A stretch of 64,000 bases of DNA from Castanea sativa (Eukaryota > Streptophyta > Magnoliopsida > Fagales > Fagaceae), in assembly GCF_040712315.1 (NCBI RefSeq), contig NC_134021.1:28358001-28422000 (forward strand), in the 5' to 3' direction. Below the pieces are notes generated by a model, which saw only the letters and a program-made list of their open reading frames with translations, searched no databases and was not told where the DNA came from. How positions within the stretch are numbered: the stretch's first letter is position 1; every line of letters begins with the position of its first letter. The position numbers were made by a program, and so were the translations under genes. Below, piece by piece: positions 34,879-46,427 of this stretch.

Positions 34879-34970
34879 ATAGAGGATATTCCTCCACACC
34901 TATAATCTGTACTATCAATTTATTATGGCTAATTTTCTTTAATGAAATTCTTTAATGTTTTCTCAAAAAA

Positions 34971-35738
34971 AAAAAGATAAAAAAAAGAACTAATTGGAAC
35001 CCACAAATTGCCTCCTTGTTGATGCACATATAATATCTTCAAATCAACGAGCCAATCTTCATCTACTCGTAGAGGGAATGAGAGAGAGCGCAAGAGTTCT
35101 GGTTTCTCCTAAATGAGGATTGGATGTTAAGTTGCCTACAAAAACTGTCATGATACTTATTACTTACCCAGGATCTACACTAAGTTGCGTTGGGTCAGGC
35201 CCAATGACAAACGCTCCTTTATCTTGGGCTAGGCCGGTTTACTAACAAATGAATATCCCATTTCCATTATCATCTTGCATTTGCTGCGCCCATTTTCATT
35301 GATCTACAATACCCTTTTTTTTTACTTTTTTTTTTTCAACTGGCTAAAAATATTACTACATAAATTCCAGACTCCTCCCTCTGGGCTCAAAAAGAGGTCC
35401 TTGCATTTTTTTTCGTACACTTAAAAAGTATGAGAAGGTGCCATTTGACTCAACTCATTGGGAGCATCTTCGATACTACTTTGAGTAGTTATATTATTAA
35501 CTTATTCAAATAAGAAACATTAAACAACTAGATTTTCATCCACATTCCGTTTGATTTAATGGGGTCATATCTTTTTTTTTTTGAGAGGATAATGGGATCA
35601 TATCTTCAAGTAGACAATTAGACAATAAAAAAAATTTCATGTTATATATAGGAAACAAGCCAAATTAAAGAGAGAGAACGGTCTTTTTTTTTTTTCCCTT
35701 TTTTGTTGTTGTTGTTGTGACTTGTGAACGCTAATGTT
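34971..35738. other. Intergenic region
   Basis: AT-rich with several T runs (35310-35340, 35572-35582, 35682-35705). No open frame of recognisable content. Nothing supportable was found. Confidence 0.5.
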
Positions 35739-35891
35739 ATGATTCAGACAAATACCAATAAGGTGCAAGAAGCTGTGGGTATGAAGTTTGAGGAATCTCG
35801 GGCTGCTGCAGAAGAGGAATTGAAGGAGTCCGATGAGGTTATAAGCCTTGTCAAGATTCGGTTGGGCACACAAATAATAATAATATTTTGA
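35739..35891 (+). pseudogene. Short acidic helical ORF, likely gene fragment
   Basis: A 50-codon frame begins MIQTNTNKVQEAVGMKFEES and continues RAAAEEELKESDEVISLVK, then RLGTQ before AT-repeat-encoded Ile and a stop. It has coding-like composition (Glu/Lys/Ala, predicted helix or coiled coil) in the midst of AT-rich junk. I do not recognise the parent protein. No promoter or flanking exon is apparent, so a captured or decayed exon is the best reading. It is too short to be sure it is not chance. Confidence 0.3.
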
Positions 35892-35933
35892 TTGCTTCTA
35901 ATGTTACCGACAGCCTTATCAATAAAACTTCTT

Positions 35934-36173
35934 AGTATCTGTTTGGATATGGACCACGCGACTGCGTTTTGGCTTTTTTTTTATTTTTTTTTATTTTATA
36001 AGTGGGTTTCAGCCTTTCAGTGGGTTCCGTACACTGTTCACGGGACCTATAAACCTCGTTTTTCAACAAAACTTTCATTAAAAATAGGTCACACGACACT
36101 ATTCACACATTTAAAAATTATTTTATTACAATATTTTCAGTTTTCAGCAAAATAAGCGGTATCTAAACATACT
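35934..36173. mobile_element. hAT-like MITE, about 240 bp
   Basis: The left end AGTATCTGTTTGGATA and the right end TATCTAAACATACT are inverted. The interior has the 'aagcggtatc' and 'ttttcagttttcagcaaaat' words that recur in many woody-plant MITEs. A 13-bp direct repeat 'cttatcaataaaa' lies near both sides (about 35915 and 36179) but not exactly at the ends. Confidence 0.6.
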
Positions 36174-36648
36174 CTTAATCTTATCAATAAAATAAAAAAG
36201 AAAACTTCTTAATCTTTAAGAAGCGTAGTAGAATCATAGAAAAACTATTAGGAGATTGAATTCGGATGTAATACTTTATTTCTACATTACTGTTAGCTTG
36301 TTTAATAATTATCTTCTTTTTTTTTTTTGTGCTGATTTTGTTGAGACACTGTATTTAATAAGTGAAGAATGAAAAATTAAACAAGAGTATTATGACCCAA
36401 ATTTCCTTTCTTTCTCTTATTCTTGGATGCCAGTCACTTCAAATATGATTAACTCATCCATCTTACACCTTATTCACATTCATTACCACCATCACTACCA
36501 TGACTATCGTCACCACCACCATCTACTGTTGTCGTCACCACCATCATATTTATTGCCATATAGCCACCCCCACTAGCACCCACCACCACCATGACACTAT
36601 CTCTATCTTTTGCACCAACACCAAAACCACATTTATGGCATTTTGTGG
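36174..36648. other. Intergenic, CAC/CAT low-complexity DNA
   Basis: AT-rich until 36470, then a (CAC/CAT)n-rich stretch (36485-36600). The stretch creates His/Thr-rich or Gly/Met-rich open frames on the two strands; these are simple-repeat artefacts. Confidence 0.6.
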
Positions 36649-36809
36649 GTTTCAATTAACTCAACTAGTAAAGTCTCTGATGCTTGTATAAGAGATTTAA
36701 GGTTCAATCTCCGCTTATACCAAAAATTGACTAATATCATGGTCTAATAATAAAGAACTATTATTAAAAGCAGATGTCATAGATTGAAACTCTCTAAAAA
36801 AAAAAAAAC
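36649..36809 (+). mobile_element. tRNA-derived SINE
   Basis: The head resembles a tRNA: box A-like 'attaactcaactagtaaag', box B-like 'ggttcaatctcc'. It is followed by a body 'accaaaaattgactaat...agcagatgtcatagattgaaactctct' and a poly-A tail. A 7-bp duplication TTTGTGG flanks it (36642-36648 and 36810-36816). It is the same family as the copies at 46116 and 52122. Confidence 0.75.
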
Positions 36810-39117
36810 CTTTGTGGCCTTTATCATTGCCACCACATCCACCACCACTACACTAATTATATAAAAGATTAATGATTTTTCATGTAAATCAAATAATATA
36901 AATTGTTTTTGAAATCATTTCAATGTTGTAACTAATTACATGAAATTGAGTCATTATTCAAAAAGTATTTTTCATACGATACATTCTCCACAAAAAAAAA
37001 AAAAAAAAAAAATTACCTAAACAAATGAAATCCTACTCCACTGTTTTTTTTCTTCATAACATTGCAAATTACAACATTCTCAATCATGTGTTTTCCCACA
37101 ATGAATCCTTATGTACCAATAATTATCTTATACGTTAGATTAATGTAGCTTTCCTACACTACATGGGGACACCAAAGAATAAAAATATTTTTTTTATCCT
37201 ATATATTCCACTTTATACTCAATTAATTACAATCTACTATATGTTTATTATTTCTTCGTTATAAACTAACCAAAAATTTCAAAATTAGAAGAAAAAAAAA
37301 TCAAACACATGCTAAATTGTAATTAATATAAAATAAAATACTCAAAGTAAGATAAAATCTTGCATTTACCATTAATTTAACAAATCCCATATAAGTTGTA
37401 GAGAAAGCCCTACGAGACTCGATTGTGTAGATTGTGATTGAACGAGGGGTAGTGTGAGTGACGATATTGCACATGATCTCCATTGAAAATGTTGGTAAAA
37501 TGAGTTGTCATTCCAAATCCTAATATGTCATGTAATGTAAGAAACATAAATTTGTGAAAGACAAATGTTGGAGCAAAAGCTGTCTTTGTAATCATCTTTC
37601 CTTCGTATAGAAAAAAAAGGAGAGGTTTTGATTGGATTTCCCAAAGTTTTATTGATAGAAAGGGTATGGGAAAGAGGAAGATAAAGAGACCTTCACTCAA
37701 GGAGCAAAAAAGAAGCAAAAGAGAGTTAAAAGCGTTTCCACCCACTCAACCAAAAAAAATGAAGGAGCACGATTAAATGAAGGTGCCCCAAATTTCTTTG
37801 TAAAAAAGAGCACCCATCAGCAAAAAGATGATGTTACCCTTGTTAACCAATGCTTTGCTTTTTATATAGCAATGATATATATCCCATAAGTGGGAGACGC
37901 TGGAGTTTCAACGGGTTTTTTTTTTTTTTTTTTTTAAATCTTTTCAAAAATAATTGAATTCCAATGGGGTATTTCATTTCATTATCCCATATTAATAAAG
38001 GTACTCTGAACATTGACCCCAGAAAAAGTAATCATGAAATTTATGAGGCTGTGCTTTGTTGGGAATGGAACAGCTTGCTAGATCCGCCTAACTGAATCAA
38101 AAATTGGTTGTATTTTTATTTTCCACATTTAAAATTAAAAGAAAAAAAGGAATATTTGAAGCAAATCGAATGCTATTCTTTTTAATGACAAGTATGGCCA
38201 TGGTGGTAAAAGTTGTACTGATAGCTGACCTCTATATATAAAAATAAAATCTAATTCATTTTTATTTACCTAATGGATCAGAAAACATTGATATTTTGAT
38301 ATTTAGTTATACTTTTCTTCTTCTTCCTCTTCTTCTTTTATGCCCTAGTTTAGTAAAGATCAAATTTCATTTTAAACTCCTAACACTTTATCCCAACAAA
38401 TAATTAAAAAAAAAAATCATTTAAATCCTTCAAGTTTAGGCCACTCATTACTTCAGTGCTCGAAGTTCTAATTTGTCAGTTTCATCCTCTAATTTTGCAA
38501 TTATTGTCAATGTGACCCATTCTTCTATTGCTATTAAAATTGTCATTAATCTATTCTAAAACGATTTTTTTTTCCTTCTAATTTTTAACACATAAAAAAG
38601 GCAAAGAAAATGTTTATCTTTTTAATTTTCTTTCTGGCTGGTTTCATTTTTCTCTAACAAACCTCACATTGACTGACGATAAAAGAAAATTCACCCCTCT
38701 TTTTTTTTTTTTTTTTTTTTTTCATATTTCTATGTTTTGCTCTTTTTTTTTTTTCATTCAATTTGAATAATTATGCAAATTAAAAAACACTGTTTTGATC
38801 GAAGAATATTATAATTGTGGATGGTCATGTGAGTGACTGCGGTTGATGGGCAATATTGTTGAATTGATGGCGTGGGTGATTTTTGTCATTTGCAGTCATA
38901 TGCGTGTTTAGGTTTACATGAGAGAGGTAACCATAGAGAAAATAAGAGGTGCGATGGTGTTAGTCACCTACAGTGGTGGGGTGATGGCAACAGTCATAGT
39001 AGTTATGGGGTGTGTGCGTGCAAAGAGCCTAGCAAGTGTGTGCTAAAAGCCTAGTTCTATTTTTTTTTCTTTCTAAACAATAACTTTCAAAGTGTATATA
39101 TATATACTTTCAAAGCC
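36810..39117. other. Intergenic region with one unresolved ORF
   Basis: Mostly AT-rich, with long A or T runs (36990-37010, 37918-37936, 38700-38722). The minus-strand frame at 37745-37410 (111 codons) is the only one with any domain hint, described separately. A small duplication-flanked insert lies at 39061-39112. The frame at 38872-39054 has no recognisable features. Confidence 0.5.
37410..37745 (-). pseudogene. Unresolved ORF with weak dirigent-like words
   Basis: 111 codons on the minus strand. A Leu/Phe-rich N-terminal part (NSLLLLFCSLSEGLFIFLF) could pass for a signal segment. Later, FVFHKFMFLTLHDILGFG resembles the HDILGG core of dirigent proteins, and TNIFNGDHVQ could match the following strand. 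The stretch is short, lacks the rest of the beta-barrel and runs into a stop. It may be a decayed dirigent-type gene or chance similarity. Confidence 0.2.
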
Positions 39118-39840
39118 TAGTTCTATGTCCTCGAGAGATCCTCTCTGGATTCATTCGACTTGTCCCTTGACAGACAGGATTGGCTCGAGTGGGAGGACCC
39201 ACCTGTGTGGGTACTCGTAGATCCGTGACCATGGGATAACCCTTCATAATCCCTCCTTCGATGCCAACCTCTCATCTCAAGCTCTAATTCTTTTATCTGC
39301 TTCCGCAAGCTCTCTATTTCACAGTTGCGGTCACTCTGGTACAACGGCTAGAACACGTATGAAAAAATCCTTTCTCCTGGGGAGGAGACCTCGTCCAAGT
39401 CCAAATGAGTCTGTTGCCCATCTTGCCAAAGATTCTGCTCTCGTTTTTGCTCCCTCTCTATCCTCCTTTGGGCCCGAGATGAGCCCCTTGAGCAGTTTCC
39501 CCCTGACCCGACTAACTCCTGATTTGCATGTGAATCCTCCATTCAAGACACTGTTACACTAGCTCTAGGCCTTTAGGTGAGTAGGAGATTCTCACAAATG
39601 ATGTCAACTGTGAAAGCTCAGCCCAGTACTTCGTAGATTGCAGGCCAAGATTCCCAATGATGTTGGCTCTTGTTAGGCAATTGTGGTGGTTTGGCCTAGT
39701 GTATCCTCTTAATGACCCTTGCTTTTTCGTGCCGAGTAGGGTTCCTCTTCTTCCCAATCTTAATACTTTTTTCTCTCTATCTCTCGTGTTTATCTCTCTC
39801 TCTCCTAAAATTTCCCAACCCCCTTTTCCTAAGTCTCCTT
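39118..39840 (-). pseudogene. Ty3/gypsy gag N-terminal remnant
   Basis: Reading from about 39540 downward, a frame begins MEDSHANQELVGSGG and has a basic/acidic helical part (RAQRRIEREQKREQNLWQDG), then a stop after SYVF near 39351. The same frame carries on through NCEIESLRKQIKELELEMRG and a Ser/His/Gly-rich stretch to SREDLSRT. This is the coiled-coil N-terminus of a plant gypsy Gag. The upstream part (39840-39550) is the element leader. Nothing of protease, RT or integrase follows: the remnant ends at 39118 near a short repeated target. It is a second gypsy relic, on the same strand as the one at the left edge. Confidence 0.7.
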
Positions 39841-39847
39841 CCCCTTA

Positions 39848-40600
39848 GAGCACTCACATCAGTGGGTGCAAAATTGTGCAAAATAGAAAAAGATGCAAAA
39901 TTTACACAATATTTCCTAAATTTGCTCCGCATTAGTCCGGCTATTGTTGTGTAAATATACACATTTGCTATAGTAATCATGCAGATATGTACAATTATTG
40001 TAGATGTATATGTTACTATTTTATTAATTTTTTCTCTCACATCTGCTCTCATCAGTCTCTCTTTCCCCACACTCCCAACACTGCCTAACCACCACACAAC
40101 CCATGACATTCCAATCACAAAATCAACCAAAAACAAAGAAAAATCAAACCAAAAATCATTCCAAACCCAAAATCAAACCTTAAATGAAAAACTCAACAAC
40201 TTAGAACCCAAAATCAAACTTTCAACAAAAAACCCATCAACCCAAACCCAAACTCAAATCGAAGCCGCCATCACCACTGCCATGGAGAGCTTGCTGCTTT
40301 CTTTGCTCGTGAAGAGCTTGCTGCTACCATTAGAGAAGAGAGAAACAAGTGCAAGATAGCTACGAGAAAGGAAAAGATCAAAAATTAAAAATTAAAAAAA
40401 AAAAAAAAAGAAGGGAAAGGAACGGGGGAGAGGAAGTAGAGAAAAGTGGGATTTTGTGAGATAAAAAAGAAAAAATAAATAAAAAAGAGGGTCAGATTAG
40501 TGGTGGGGGTTAAAAGTGTTTTAGTGGTGGGGTTTAAAAGTGAGGGGAAATGAAGCTTCCTTACTTGTAAATATCTCCACAATATAATTTAATTATAAAA
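39848..40600. repeat. One-ended GAGCACTCAC element, probable truncated MITE
   Basis: GAGCACTCACATCAGTGGG preceded by TTA repeats the left terminus of the elements at 1410 and 7223. The interior is CA-rich (40070-40260) like that of 7223-8360. I could not find the matching right terminus, so the element is truncated or its end is decayed. Predicted frames reflect low-complexity DNA. Confidence 0.5.
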
Positions 40601-40730
40601 GAATTATAATTGAGTTTTTTTTTTTTTTTCAAACAAAGCATGATTTTATTTGAAATTTTATTAAAGTCTATATTACAATTTTTAATTCAAATCAATGCCT
40701 TTTTTAAAAACTAAAATCATACTAATTGTA

Positions 40731-40733
<3 letters not shown>

Positions 40734-40802
<69 letters not shown>
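40734..40802. repeat. (AT)n microsatellite, about 68 bp
   Basis: A pure AT dinucleotide run between 'ttgtaaat' and 'ctaatgcg'. Confidence 0.95.
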
Positions 40803-40804
<2 letters not shown>

Positions 40805-40934
40805 AATGCGTAACCCTGAAACGACACACCAAAATATTTCATTAATGACTGAATGATAGTCAAAGACACCGATCTATCGACTGTCGCCGAAGCCATTATT
40901 TTGGTGGTCTGGCCACCAGTGCTGGCGGCACGGT

Positions 40935-42839
40935 TGTTGACACCTCATTTTGCAACCCGTATTTAACCTCACTTGGAGGGTAAAAGGGTAATTTTGACTT
41001 GAAAATATGCATCTTGATTCTAGTCATTAGATCCTTAATCTCATTTCATCAAAATGATCTTGATGTTGTAACGATTAAATCGACCGATCATAAGCCCTAA
41101 TCGAACCACCAGATTGAAAGTTATCATCAAATCAAGTTTTAATGACTGAGATACACTATCACAAATTGAGTCCGACTATATGTGATTATGAACAATTGAT
41201 TTCAATTGGTTATATGTATAATCAATTTGAGATCAATGATGTGTCATAATTCGATTGGTTAGGACTACATTTTATGGTAGGGTTGCACACACCTAATTAA
41301 CTAGATAGTTAAACATTAATCATTCAATAAGTAATTTGTGCAATTATCTTTTAATTAGGGTAAAGTTGGAACTAATTAGGTCTGAAATGGGAGTGATTGG
41401 AGCCTATTAATGTTAATTAGAAACTAATTAGGAACCTATTAATGTTAATTGTGCTGAAACCATTTTCAAACAAATGACCTCTACTCACTATTTCATCGAT
41501 ATCTCTCAGAATATTTTGAATCTGTGAATGAGTTAATTTTCCTAGAAACTAGACATCCGAGACTTCAATTTGAGCATAAGAACGAGACAATTCTGATCAG
41601 AATTGAGTTAGATATGATTTTTCGAAGTTGGCTTTACAAGCTGTTACAGCAGCTACGGGAAAACCGAATTTTGGATTGCTCCTCACTCCCACCAATTTCT
41701 ATATTTAATGCTCCAAATTTCCCCCAAGGCTAAAATGAGGTCTAGGTTCATGATTCTTTGTCAACCCTCATTAATGGCCTTCCATTCATATTTTCTCCAC
41801 CACTACTATATAAACCCCCCTCTCCTTCATTCCAAGACACAAAAAAACTCATCTCTTCTCCTCTCTTGAGTTCTAGGAAGTTGAGTAGTCTTGTCATATC
41901 TTGGCCTTTTTGAGACTCAAGGTATTGAATGAGACTCGCTCTTCCTCTCCTAACTCTTCTTTTCCTCCACTCTTTTGGACCTCCCGCAAGAGACTCCTCA
42001 TCCACCATATAGATCTTGCATGAAGGTATAATTTCTTTCTCTAACTTGTTTTTTGTGTTGCTATGATGAGAATTTAGGATTAAAGCATGATAGTAATTAT
42101 TTAAATTTTCTTGAATATGTTTGAATGCTCTTAAATGTTCTTATGTGTTCATCACATGTTCATGCATAAACACTAGTTTTGATTTTAAATTTACATCAAA
42201 AATATGAAAAACATATTTGTTTAATAATTCTTTCAAATCCTTGAATCTAAGATATCACCATCCACACACATTCACTAGAATTTATTTTTCAATCCACATG
42301 AAATGCTTAATAAATTGAATTAGGGTTTATCACATGCACACACATTAAATTCAACATGCAAATTGATTGACATATTGAATGATATGATATGAATGTTGGC
42401 CACCATAGTCTAGAAAACTAGTTTCACCGGGCAAGGTGGGTGCCTAACACCTTCCCACCTTGTAACATAGCCTCCGAACTTAGATCAAGGGTTAGTAGAT
42501 CAAATGCTTATCCATGTAATTTTCAATTTTTAGATTGTAACTAGGAAACAAAGCCATGTACTTTATCTTAGATTGTATCTAGGACCAAAGCCATGTAATT
42601 TTCCTATGATCAATGTAAATTCAATTGAAAATTAATAAAATGAGGAATTTTTCAATTTTGGTTTTCTTACTTTTCCAATAATTAAATAAGTGACGACTCC
42701 ATTGTAAAACTCTTAATTTAAAAGGAAAAATATAACTAGTTGAACCTCCATTTTGAGAGGCAATAGCACGACCCCACCCATTCACGTGAGTTTGGCCCGA
42801 CACTCTATATAAAACGGGCTAGGGGTGCGGTCTCTCACA
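40935..42839 (+). mobile_element. Solo LTR, 1.9 kb, with 5-bp target duplication
   Basis: It begins TGTTGACACCTCATTTTGC and ends GGTGCGGTCTCTCACA (TG...CA). The exact direct repeat ACGGT flanks both ends (40930-40934 and 42840-42844). A core promoter 'actatataaacccccc' near 41807 points to plus-strand orientation. An 'attaataaaatgagg' block near 42632 could hold the polyadenylation signal. There is no internal coding region, primer-binding site or second LTR, so it arose by LTR-LTR recombination. The frames inside it (41524, 42008) are incidental. Confidence 0.85.
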
Positions 42840-42844
42840 ACGGT

Positions 42845-43485
42845 GGGTGGAGACACCACTCTAGTGACGATCGCCGGAAACACTATTTCGGCGATTCGAC
42901 CATTGGACCTCTACCACAAGCGACTTCATTGGCTGAACCACCGGTGTTAGTAGTTTACTTAAAATATAAGTTTAAATTAAAAAAGTATGACCATTAAGCA
43001 AAATAATAAAAAAATGATGAAGAATGAATCTTTTATTGAAATATCTTGTAATATAGATAAACTGATGTAGGTATTTTGTAAAAGCGATGGTGTAAAATAG
43101 AAAAAGTAGGTTTTTTGTGTGAAATAGACAGAATATTTTAGAAGAGCTGATTCAATTGCTCTTATATACCTAGCCTTGAGTGGGTTAGCCATCATAAGGG
43201 GTCTTTCCCCAAGCAAGTGGGTCCCACTCAATATTCCTAAGATTACACCCTTGGAACTTGCGCCAGCCACCAAATTTATGTTCGGTAGGTGGATTTCTCC
43301 AAGGCATTATGTCCTGCCTTCAGCAATATTCAATGGCGATCGGTTCGGACTATGCTTTGTTTGGGCCTTTCATCATAGTTCAGTACAACTAATGGTTAGT
43401 TCGGGCCTTTCAGCAGCATTCAGTGCAACTTGGGTGAGCCTGGCTTAAATGGGCCATGATCTTGGGCTAGGCTTTGGTTTGTGGC

Positions 43486-43525
<40 letters not shown>

Positions 43526-46115
43526 TTCATCCCTAAACTACTGAAAAAAGTTCTTTTTTGATCTCATTTTTACCCATAAACTATCAAAAATTTTAGGGAT
43601 GAAAAATAAAATCCATAGAGACTTTAGGGAATAATATTTTAGAGGGGTTAATAGCAACATTTTAACTATCACATAAATGTAAAAATTCCATACTTTACCT
43701 AGGGTTTTTTAAAAGAAAAGAAAAGAAAATTATAACATAGCAGGTCATTATGGAATTTTAGGTCCTAATGGTCTTTTTACAAAGTAAAATCAAGAATTTT
43801 AATTAAAATGTGTGAAGAAATTAACCTTTTGCATTGGTTTAAAAATGGTTCCAAGATGAGCAGTCATGCATCGAATTAAATTCTATTTATTTTGATTGGT
43901 TCTTGAAAGAAGTTTAAAATTTTCTTAATTTCAATTGGTTTAAAAATATTCTGTGATGTCTTAGTTTTATTTGTATTTAGATTAAAATCTTGTCAATCAA
44001 TTAATAACATGTGATGGTCATAGTTTGATTTTGGTTGTGTAGTTTTCTTAAATCATTCTTTTCATAATCATTTGTACTTCTATGGAGTGCATAATAAAAT
44101 GTTCATTCATCATGTAGGTCCACCATAGATCATAATAGGTTAAGACATTTACGTACAATGATAGACTAGGTCATGTAGAGAATATCATTTGCTTGTGGAA
44201 TTTTCTCCAATGTTATATTAGGATTCTTATTTGGATGGATTTCATGTGTCTATAATGTAAATAATTTTGTTTCATAGAAAATTACACAAAATTTCAGATA
44301 AAATAATGTTATTGTTTTGCATAACATTTGAAATTCTAGCATGTAGCATGTAGTCATTTGACTTTGTATCACATGAAACAATGAGAAATCTCAATATAAT
44401 ACTTTCTTTCTTTCTTTTTCTTTTTTTTTTTTTTTTTTTTTGAAAAGAATCTCAATATAATACTTGGTTTTCAATTCCAAACATTTTGCCACACGTCATT
44501 TAGGGCAAGTCCAAACATTTTTCTCACACGGCATTCATCAAATAATTAAAAAAGTTTTCATTAAAAGTAAAACCCGTAACAATTAAAGGTTGTATCAAAC
44601 ATTTCCATACTTCATATAGAATTCACATATACGATATCACTTTAGCATTTTCAAGCACATTAACGATGTCCATGCATGTTCGTTTGCAAAGAAATAGTTA
44701 ATTTTAAGCATATTTTAATTAATAATATGTGTTGTGCTGGGTTAAATTCTTCATTTATTTATTAATATTTTTGTGTGATGGATATTGGCATATTTTTCAA
44801 AACGTAAATAGTATCGTGAATCGATTTTTGATTTTTTTCATATTGTGTATCGTATTGTATCGTGTATCGTAAGATATACAAATACTTAATAGAATTTATA
44901 AAAAATTATAGATATACATATATAAAGAGTATATTCATTGTAAATTTTGAATATATTTAGCTAATGACTAATTTATTCATCACTTATGTAATAATATTTA
45001 ACAAGCTAACTAAATAAATAAACTAGCACGTGTTTATAAGATGCATATTCAAATTTCTTAAATTCAAAAGTGATAATATATAACAAATGACCCAAAAATT
45101 AATTTATTTTCATCATATTGTCTAATCAGCCCCATTTAAGTCAATACTATCATCATGTTTATCATTTTGCAAATTTATTTCTTCATTAAAATATTCTTCA
45201 TCGTCATTAACATTTACTATCTCTTCTTGTTCTTTTTATTTTAATAATTAAAAAAAAAAAATCTTTTTGGCATTCTAGTTTCTTGGACTTATAACAATAA
45301 TTAAAAAAAATAAAAATAATTATATTTTCAATTAATATCTTATTCATAGTATAGAAAATAAATTTGTAAATATTAAAGTGAAGTGTAAGTGTATACTGTG
45401 TAGTCCAAATTTTGTAGAAAAAAGAGAGGAAAAAAAAATTATGAATATGTTATTTTATTAGGTTAAATTAAGTGACCTAATAATTTTGTGTTTAAAACAA
45501 GTCTAATAACTTATTAGATTCAAATAAAAGTACAAATTTTAACAAAAAAAAAAACTCATTTTAAAGTATTTGTCTATATATCGTACGTACAATTTTACGA
45601 TACGATACAATTCACACGATTTGTCTATGTATCCAATATCATATTGGATAATGAATGTGAATGTTGTCAATTTTCCTTCGATTTTATTTAATTGTGTGAT
45701 GGATTGGTAGGTTTGTATATATTAACTATTGTACCACAAAAAACTAATTCGTAGACCAAACGGAGTAATTGCTGAGCTACTTCCTACTCCTTAAGTTAGC
45801 TGTGAAATTAATTAGTCTAGGGGGTATATATAGATACAGTCAAATCCACGTAATTTCATTTTTGTAATCTTTTTTACTAAATTGTAACTATGAAAATTAG
45901 AATTGTATCCTATTTTATTTCAGTTTGTATCTAGGACACGAAGTTTTCTTTCTTTTTGAAGTTTTTTGTAGTTATCTTCAATTATTAACAAAAATTTTGG
46001 GGTTTTACTTAGTATTTTCATTATAAATTAAATTATGTTGTGATTCCAATCATGAATCTACCAACCATTCATGTTGTCTCTTTTAAGAGATAGTTTCAAC
46101 CAATGGTAATCAATG
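42845..46115. other. Intergenic region with decayed repeats
   Basis: No host gene seen. It includes a (GT)n tract at 43488-43523, a (T)n run near 44409-44440, and a block at about 44800-45660 whose ends carry inverted 'tatcgtatcg/cgatacgata' words, probably a decayed DNA transposon or MITE. The frame at 43273-42977 (minus) has a Gly/Leu-rich start but no domain I recognise. Confidence 0.5.
44800..45660. repeat. Decayed foldback element with CGATACGATA-type ends
   Basis: Near the left, 'gtatcgtattgtatcgtgtatcgtaag'. Near the right, 'tttacgatacgatacaattcacacg' in the opposite sense. The interior is AT-rich without coding capacity. Ends are fuzzy and no duplication was seen. Confidence 0.4.
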
Positions 46116-46278
46116 TAGGTTTCAGTTAGCTCAACTGGTAAAATCTTTTATGGTTGTATAAGATATCTAGGATTCAATTCCTGCCTACACCAAAAACTGA
46201 TTGGTGTCTTGGTCTGATGATAAAAAGCTATCATCAGAAGCGGATGCCATAGGTTGAAACTCTCTTAAAAAAAAAAAT
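46116..46278 (+). mobile_element. tRNA-derived SINE with perfect 16-bp target duplication
   Basis: Head 'ggtttcagttagctcaactggtaaaa' (tRNA-like box A), 'aggattcaattcctgcc' (box B), a tail region 'ttggtgtcttggtctgatgat...ggatgccataggttgaaactctct' and poly-A. CCAATGGTAATCAATG occurs exactly at 46100-46115 and again at 46279-46294. This perfect duplication marks a relatively recent L1-driven insertion. Confidence 0.9.
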
Positions 46279-46324
46279 CCAATGGTAATCAATGGGATAT
46301 GCTCTTGCTAATTGCTCTTTATTA

Positions 46325-46427
46325 TAATATTAAGACACCAATTAGTTTTTTTGGTACAGGTGAGAATTGATCCCCAGATTTTTTGTTTGACGATAAGAGA
46401 TTTTATCGGTTGAGCTAATTGAAACTA
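46325..46427 (-). mobile_element. SINE, truncated, inverted relative to 46116 copy
   Basis: The reverse complement contains 'gtttcaattagctcaaccg', 'gatcaattctcacc' and 'aattggtgtctta', the head and part of the body of the same SINE family. The tail half is missing. With the copy at 46116-46278 only 46 bp away, the pair forms an inverted repeat that could fold into a hairpin if transcribed. Confidence 0.7.

Larger units (their letters stand above)
29494..34970 (+). mobile_element. Second L1-type LINE, decayed
   Basis: A plus-strand non-LTR element with ORF1, endonuclease, reverse transcriptase, zf-RVT and RNase H in order. It ends in a short A-rich tail (from about 34962) after 'ctttaatgaaattctttaatg'. 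It belongs to the same broad family as the element at 11439-17345 (shared MSKAYDRV, GREVLIKA and KYLG words) but is clearly a different, more decayed copy. It lies head-to-head with CTPA1. Confidence 0.85.

Noticed and set aside
36485..36600. His/Thr-rich frame on + and Gly-rich frame on -
   Set aside because: Products of a (CAC)n/(CAT)n low-complexity stretch.
40935..42839. Possible promoter and first exon of a host gene (TATA box at 41807)
   Set aside because: TG...CA ends with perfect ACGGT duplications identify the block as a solo LTR, whose own promoter this is.
43200..43448. 90-codon plus-strand and 98-codon minus-strand frames near 43.2 kb
   Set aside because: No recognisable domain, no flanking exon signals, and the sequence resembles a decayed repeat.
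46118..46192. Candidate tRNA gene
   Set aside because: Box A- and box B-like motifs exist, but the body, poly-A tail and 16-bp target duplication show it is a SINE head, not a functional tRNA.
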